A DNA stretch of 26,949 nt, taken from positions 1-26,949 of the forward strand of contig JAFTBD010000057.1 in NCBI GenBank assembly GCA_017455385.1, read 5' to 3'. A program made the translations under genes and the position numbers. Positions 23,835-26,949 of this stretch are shown piece after piece; position 1 is the stretch's first letter; each line of letters opens with the position of its first letter. The DNA comes from Clostridia bacterium. GTDB taxonomy: Bacteria > Bacillota > Clostridia > Christensenellales > CAG-1252. The notes under the pieces are model-generated. The model did no database searches. It saw only the letters and a program-made list of their open reading frames with translations, and had not been told where the DNA came from.

Positions 23835-24467
23835 TTACGCCTTCACGGAGTCTCTGAGGATCAAGAGACCGCCCTTCGGTCCGGGCACGCCGCCCTTCAC
23901 GAAAAGAAGGTTGCGATCAGCGTCCACTTTGACGACCTCAAGGTTCTGCACCGTGACGTTCTCGTTTCCGTACTGACCTGCCATGTGCTTATTCTTGAAC
24001 ACGCGGCTCGGGTCGGAGTTCGCAGCCATGGAACCCACCGAACGGTGGATCGGGCCGGTACCGTGGGACATGGAGCCGACGCGCTGCGCGTTCCATCTCT
24101 TGATGACACCGGAGAACCCGTGACCTTTGGAGACGCCGCTGACGTCCACTTTGTCACCCTCTGCGAACTGCGCGACGGTGAGCACGGTCTTGCCGACTTC
24201 CGCGCCTGCGATGGGGAGCTTGAGCTCCTTCAGGTAACGGGAAACGGGGACCTTCGCCTTCGCGAATACGCCTGCTACCGGCTGACTGGGCTTCTTCGTG
24301 GTCTCGCTGAACGCGACCTGAAGGGCTTCGTAGCCGTCTTTTTCCATTGTCTTGATATGCACGACGGGACATGGGCCTGCCTCGATGATGGTCACCGGGA
24401 TCACTTGCCCATCCTGTGCAAATACTTGGCTCATACCAAGTTTCTTACCGACGATTGCTTTATTCAT
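23835..24467 (-). CDS. rplC: 50S ribosomal protein L3
   Basis: 210 residues beginning 'MNKAIVGKKLGMSQVFAQDG', a standard L3 start. The long central loop reaching the peptidyl transferase centre reads 'KGHGFSGVIKRWNAQRVGSM' followed by 'SHGTGPIHRSVGSMAANSDP' and 'SRVFKNKHMAGQYGNE'. The loop wording differs from the Bacillus type ('GFQG', 'RRPGSMG') and looks lineage-specific. L3 is one of the first proteins to bind 23S rRNA. GGAGGTGAAC precedes the start at 24467; rpsJ ends 32 bp upstream. Confidence 0.98.
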   Translation of the reverse strand: MNKAIVGKKLGMSQVFAQDGQVIPVTIIEAGPCPVVHIKTMEKDGYEALQVAFSETTKKPSQPVAGVFAKAKVPVSRYLKELKLPIAGAEVGKTVLTVAQFAEGDKVDVSGVSKGHGFSGVIKRWNAQRVGSMSHGTGPIHRSVGSMAANSDPSRVFKNKHMAGQYGNENVTVQNLEVVKVDADRNLLFVKGGVPGPKGGLLILRDSVKA

Positions 24468-24499
24468 AGATAAAGTTCACCTCCAAATTATTTCCGAAA

Positions 24500-24808
24500 T
24501 TAAAGCTTGATCTTTATATCCACGCCCGCCGGAACGTCCACGTTCATCAAACATTGAACGACCTTCGCGGAAGGATTATAAATATCTATAAGACGCTTGT
24601 GCGTCCTCATCTCAAACTGCTCGCGCGAATCCTTATATTTATGCGTAGCGCGAAGGATCGTCACGACTTCACGCTCGGTGGGAAGGGGGATGGGCCCCGA
24701 GATCTTCGCGCCGTTCTTGGTGATAACGTCAACGATCTTCGTGGCGACTCCGTCCACGAGCTCGTGATCATACGACTTAAGTTTGATCCTGATTGTCTGT
24801 CCTGCCAT
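24500..24808 (-). CDS. rpsJ: 30S ribosomal protein S10 (NusE)
   Basis: 102 residues: 'MAGQTIRIKLKSYDHELVDG' then 'SGPIPLPTEREVVTILRATH' and 'THKRLIDIYNPSAKVVQCLM'. It is the normal S10 size and first gene of the S10 operon. Besides its place in the 30S head it acts as NusE, pairing with NusB in transcription antitermination and with NusG. The ATG at 24808 has a perfect AGGAGG (24817-24822) 8 bases ahead, and a long structured leader and strong promoter lie upstream. Confidence 0.98.
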   Translation of the reverse strand: MAGQTIRIKLKSYDHELVDGVATKIVDVITKNGAKISGPIPLPTEREVVTILRATHKYKDSREQFEMRTHKRLIDIYNPSAKVVQCLMNVDVPAGVDIKIKL

Positions 24809-25004
24809 TTTTGTTTCCTCCTGTTATTTCTAACTCAATTTATACCGCGCTGCCGTGTGTTTCATGCTCCCTCTAAATATAAGGCAGGAATTTCCTGCCG
24901 CATCTATGAGTTAGCGCCCGATTTTGTCGGACTGGTCCGCGCGAATTATCCCCGGATAGGTAACTTCGCACATCATCCTTTCAAGAGCATACCTTGGGCA
25001 ATGC
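24809..25004 (-). promoter_or_regulatory. Structured S10 operon leader
   Basis: The untranslated region from the expected transcription start (about 25004) to rpsJ is about 195 nt. On the minus strand it can form a strong 7-bp hairpin GGCAGGA/TCCTGCC (24883-24899, 3-nt loop) and a smaller CGGA/TCCG hairpin just upstream. It also has a perfect 8-bp long-range pairing, CTAACTCA (24907-24914) with TGAGTTAG (24830-24837), whose distal arm ends 7 bases before the AGGAGG of rpsJ. There is no T-run typical of an attenuator, so translational control is more likely than termination. S10-operon leaders in other bacteria bind L4. The structure is seen here; the ligand is inference. Confidence 0.5.
24830..24865 (-). 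CDS. Possible 11-codon leader peptide (uORF)
   Basis: An ATG at 24865 directly after GAGGGAGC opens an 11-codon frame, Met-Lys-His-Thr-Ala-Ala-Arg-Tyr-Lys-Leu-Ser, ending with TAG at 24830-24832. The stop codon lies in the distal arm of the 8-bp long-range stem, so a translating ribosome would open that stem and expose the rpsJ ribosome binding site. The Shine-Dalgarno spacing is short and a frame of this length can occur by chance, so it is only a candidate. Confidence 0.25.
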   Translation of the reverse strand: MKHTAARYKLS

Positions 25005-25010
25005 TTGTTC

Positions 25011-25039
25011 ATTATATAAAAATATATAAATGATGTCAA
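25011..25039 (-). promoter_or_regulatory. Strong promoter of the S10-spc-alpha cluster
   Basis: The minus strand shows a perfect TTGACA (25034-25039), a 17-bp AT-rich spacer and a perfect TATAAT (25011-25016). Upstream (about 25040-25085) lie A and T tracts that could serve as an UP element bound by the alpha C-terminal domain. No other promoter this close to consensus is seen in the cluster, so most of the 15-kb transcript probably begins here. Confidence 0.9.
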
Positions 25040-25142
25040 ATTCAAAATTATTAAGTTTTTTTAATTTTCGTTAAGATTGCTTAATAATAGCACGTTTTCG
25101 GTCCGTCGCCCCATATATTGTGTTTTTCCCGCCGAAAAGACA

Positions 25143-25775
25143 CTATGACGACTGCCCTTCCCCACTCTCGGACGCAGGCTCCGTCGAGGGCTCATCCACG
25201 CCTTTCGCGGCTCGTTTCTTCGCGAGGGCGATGCGGACGATGGAGATCGCGGCGAGCAGGAACGCCACTCCGTTGAATGCCATGACCGGATAGAGGCGGA
25301 TGAACCAGCCGTAAATGCTCCAGCACACCGCGTTGAAGATGATGCCGATCTTCATAAAGAGCTCGGCAGTGAGATCGTCCACGTTCAGCATGAACGCCAA
25401 GATGACGAAGACGGCATAGACCGCCGCAGCCGCGACGGGCAGGTAGCCGTAAAAGACGTTGTCGCTGAAATAGATATTGAATAGGATGCCGACGACGAGC
25501 CCCGCCACCAAACAAACGAGGCTGATGATGAGCTTAGGCGCCTTCCTCTTGGTCTTCACGAAGACGAAGGTGACATTGCGGATCAGAGAGATGACCTCCT
25601 GCGTGACGCCGCTGTACGCCTCGGTGAAGAGATAAGCAATGATCTCGAGAACGTGATTGGAGGACTGGAAAAGCAGGATATTCCGCTTGGACTTCAGAAA
25701 AGCCGCGGACGTCGCGACGACGTTCCCGATCAAAGACAGGATATTCGCGATCCATAATGCGGTCGTAGCGTCCAT
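25143..25775 (-). CDS. YgjV-like inner-membrane protein
   Basis: The ATG at 25775 ('MDATTALWIANILSLIGNVV') is chosen for its GGAGGGGAA site and because the promoter -10 lies 26 bp upstream. This gives 210 residues; longer in-frame starts would begin in or before the promoter. Six to seven hydrophobic segments are seen (about 5-25, 40-60, 80-101, 110-132, 138-160, 165-185), with a hydrophilic Ser/Glu/Pro tail. The order 'FLKSKRNILLFQSSNHVLEI' then 'GVTQEVISLIRNVTFVF' matches the YgjV family of bacterial inner-membrane proteins, whose function is unknown. It is transcribed towards the ribosomal cluster, with no clear terminator after it. Confidence 0.75.
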   Translation of the reverse strand: MDATTALWIANILSLIGNVVATSAAFLKSKRNILLFQSSNHVLEIIAYLFTEAYSGVTQEVISLIRNVTFVFVKTKRKAPKLIISLVCLVAGLVVGILFNIYFSDNVFYGYLPVAAAAVYAVFVILAFMLNVDDLTAELFMKIGIIFNAVCWSIYGWFIRLYPVMAFNGVAFLLAAISIVRIALAKKRAAKGVDEPSTEPASESGEGQSS

Positions 25776-25800
25776 TTCCCCTCCTTCGGATACGCTCATC

Positions 25801-25829
25801 ATTATAATCCCATTTGGACAAAAAGACAA
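25801..25829 (-). promoter_or_regulatory. Promoter of the YgjV-like gene
   Basis: On the minus strand TTGTCT (25824-25829), a 17-bp spacer and a perfect TATAAT (25801-25806) lead to a start near 25794, only about 20 nt before the ATG. It lies back to back with the promoter of the phosphodiesterase gene, 10 bp away. Confidence 0.7.
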
Positions 25830-25838
25830 ATGATACTC

Positions 25839-25867
25839 TTGAAAAAAAACGCGGGATATGCTACTAT
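25839..25867 (+). promoter_or_regulatory. Promoter of the glycerophosphodiesterase gene
   Basis: TTGAAA (25839-25844), a 17-bp spacer and TACTAT (25862-25867). A TATAAT at 25871-25876 has no matching -35. The short leader contains a 5-bp hairpin CGGAC/GTCCG with a GAGA (GNRA) loop at 25888-25901, upstream of the AAGGAG ribosome binding site. Confidence 0.55.
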
Positions 25868-25927
25868 TTTTATAATGAAAAGCGCCACGGACGAGAGTCC
25901 GCGACGGCACCATTTAAGGAGAAACCA

Positions 25928-26722
25928 ATGACTGCCCTAAAAAAAGCGATCCTCATCACCCTATCGGTCGTCGCCGTCCTCGTGCTGACATTCGTCGTGC
26001 TCGTCGGCATCTATTTCCTCGCGCCGAAGTCCGATCCGCTGTACGTGGCACACAGAGGATATAGAAACGCCTACGTGGACAATACCGAAGCATCTTTCCG
26101 CGCGGCGGCAGAGATGGACTATTACGGCATCGAAACGGACATTCGGAAAACCGCGGACGGCGTGTACGTATGCAATCACGACGATGACGGCGTGAAATAC
26201 GCGGATGGGAGCATCGCGGACGTCAAGACGTCCACCTACGCCGCGCTCAGCGCCAAACCCCTCCTAAATACCAAAACGAACGAGGACGCTTACATCTGCA
26301 CCTTCGAGAGCTATCTCGAGGTCTGCAAGAGCGGGAACAAAGTGGCGGTCATCGAGCTGAAAGAGGACTTCTCCGCCGAAGACCTAACGGAGATCTTGCA
26401 TATCGTCGACGAGAAATACGACCGCGCGAAAGTCTCCGTCATCTCCTTTTACTTCAACGCCCTGCTTCGCGTCAAACAAGCGGACCCCACCGTCTGTCTC
26501 CAATACCTCTCCGAGACCAAGAACGATCCCACCTTCGACCGTTGTCTCGAGGAGAAGATCTCCATCAGCATCCGCCAGTCCATCCTGACGAAGAAGATCG
26601 TCAAGACATTCCACAAAGCAGGACTGACCGTGAACACCTGGACGGTCAATAAAAAATTCGACCGTAACTTCGTCCGCCTGAAAGGCGTCGACTACATCAC
26701 CAGCGACGTATTTGACAAATAA
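25928..26722 (+). CDS. Membrane-anchored glycerophosphodiester phosphodiesterase
   Basis: The ATG at 25928 follows AAGGAG (25916-25921) and gives 264 residues; earlier in-frame starts lie in the promoter and are rejected. A membrane helix or uncleaved signal (about 7-31) places the catalytic domain outside. The GDPD signature is complete: 'AHRGYRN' (His42, Arg43), 'NTEASF', 'GIETDIRKTADGVYVCNHDD' (Glu69, Asp71, His84), 'AVIELK' (Glu143) and the closing 'VNTWTVNKKFDR' with 'GVDYITSDVF'. Enzymes of this family hydrolyse glycerophosphodiesters, releasing sn-glycerol 3-phosphate from deacylated phospholipids or, for extracellular forms, from teichoic acids. The substrate here is not determined. 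It is monocistronic, with a terminator 16 bp after the stop. Confidence 0.93.
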   Translation: MTALKKAILITLSVVAVLVLTFVVLVGIYFLAPKSDPLYVAHRGYRNAYVDNTEASFRAAAEMDYYGIETDIRKTADGVYVCNHDDDGVKYADGSIADVKTSTYAALSAKPLLNTKTNEDAYICTFESYLEVCKSGNKVAVIELKEDFSAEDLTEILHIVDEKYDRAKVSVISFYFNALLRVKQADPTVCLQYLSETKNDPTFDRCLEEKISISIRQSILTKKIVKTFHKAGLTVNTWTVNKKFDRNFVRLKGVDYITSDVFDK

Positions 26723-26738
26723 GCGTATCGCGCAATGA

Positions 26739-26766
26739 AAAAAAGCGGCAGAAATGCCGCTTTTTT
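26739..26766 (+). terminator. Rho-independent terminator of the phosphodiesterase gene
   Basis: A 12-bp stem (26739-26750 with 26755-26766) with GC core GCGGCA/TGCCGC, a GAAA tetraloop and flanking A6 and T6 tracts. The A tract means it can also act on the opposite strand, for any transcript coming from the right. Confidence 0.93.
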
Positions 26767-26892
26767 AATGCGAAATTCGGAATGCGAAATTCGGAATGCG
26801 AAATTCGGAATGCGAAATTCGGAATGCGAAATTCGGAATGCGGAATTCGGAATGCGGAATTCGGAATGCGGAATTCGGAATGCGGAATTCGG
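26767..26892. repeat. Nine-copy 14-bp tandem repeat
   Basis: Nine perfect-length units follow each other without spacers: five of AATGCGAAATTCGG, then four of AATGCGGAATTCGG. The single A-to-G change thus separates two homogeneous blocks. Each unit is itself two heptamers (AATGCG[A/G] and AATTCGG). The array begins exactly at the end of the terminator T-run and contains no open reading frame of interest. Confidence 0.97.
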
Positions 26893-26919
26893 AATAGTGG
26901 ATACGCTGACGCTCTATTT

Positions 26920-26949
26920 AATTAGGAATTATGAATTAGGAATTAGGAA
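26920..26949. repeat. Second heptamer array, cut by the window end
   Basis: Units AATTAGG, AATTATG, AATTAGG, AATTAGG and a partial AA run to the last base. The 7-bp period and the AAT..GG pattern match the preceding 14-bp array, from which it is separated by 27 bp (26893-26919). It probably continues beyond the window. Confidence 0.8.

Noticed and set aside
25095..25138. Inverted repeat TTTTCGG/CCGAAAA as terminator of the YgjV-like gene
   Set aside because: The stem is only 7 bp around a 30-nt loop and is not followed by a T-run on the minus strand.
25871..25876. TATAAT as the -10 of the phosphodiesterase gene
   Set aside because: No acceptable -35 lies 16-18 bp upstream, whereas TTGAAA with 17 bp fits TACTAT at 25862-25867.
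26767..26949. CRISPR-like repeat array
   Set aside because: The units are 7 or 14 bp and contiguous, with no unique spacers, and no cas genes are present in the window.

Overview
The window is a bacterial chromosome segment of moderate GC content. It most likely comes from an uncultured anaerobic Firmicute of the class Clostridia. The evidence is a complete Bacillus/Clostridium-order S10-spc-alpha ribosomal cluster, a zinc-type S14, a cysteine-bearing S4, a KOW-domain RNA-binding protein between map and infA, strong AGGAGG ribosome binding sites and a SipW-type signal peptidase. The exact family cannot be read from the sequence; a gut Clostridia lineage such as Christensenellales is only a guess.

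Region 1 (1-8105, minus strand) is an accessory operon of at least five genes, transcribed from an extended -10 promoter at 8282-8311 and leaving the window at base 1. In transcription order it encodes: a 914-residue protein with an acidic disordered start, two copies of an unassigned domain of about 115 residues and a degenerate EAL-like domain; a single-pass membrane protein resembling SipW-processed TasA/camelysin-like proteins; a SipW-type signal peptidase; a membrane-anchored McrB-like AAA+ ATPase; and a DUF2357/McrC-like protein with a very long charged coiled coil, cut by the window edge. McrB- and McrC-like components coupled to a signal peptidase and a surface-type substrate form the most interesting candidate for an undescribed system here.

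Region 2 (8437-9061, plus strand) is a small orphan membrane protein gene with its own promoter and a strong terminator, which also separates it from the convergent ribosomal cluster.

Region 3 (9076-25039, minus strand) is the uninterrupted housekeeping cluster: rpsJ-rplC-rplD-rplW-rplB-rpsS-rplV-rpsC-rplP-rpmC-rpsQ-rplN-rplX-rplE-rpsN-rpsH-rplF-rplR-rpsE-rpmD-rplO-secY-adk-map-KOW-infA-rpmJ-rpsM-rpsK-rpsD-rpoA-rplQ. It starts from a perfect-consensus promoter (TTGACA, 17 bp, TATAAT) followed by a structured leader of about 195 nt that holds a possible 11-codon leader peptide. Several junctions overlap by one or four bases, which implies translational coupling. The products supply ribosomal proteins, the Sec translocon core, adenylate kinase, methionine aminopeptidase, IF-1 and the RNA polymerase alpha subunit.

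Region 4 (25143-26766) is a divergent pair: a YgjV-like inner-membrane protein (minus) and a membrane-anchored glycerophosphodiester phosphodiesterase (plus). Their promoters are packed into under 70 bp. The phosphodiesterase gene ends in a strong terminator, directly followed by direct-repeat arrays built on a 7-bp period (26767-26949) that run to the window end.
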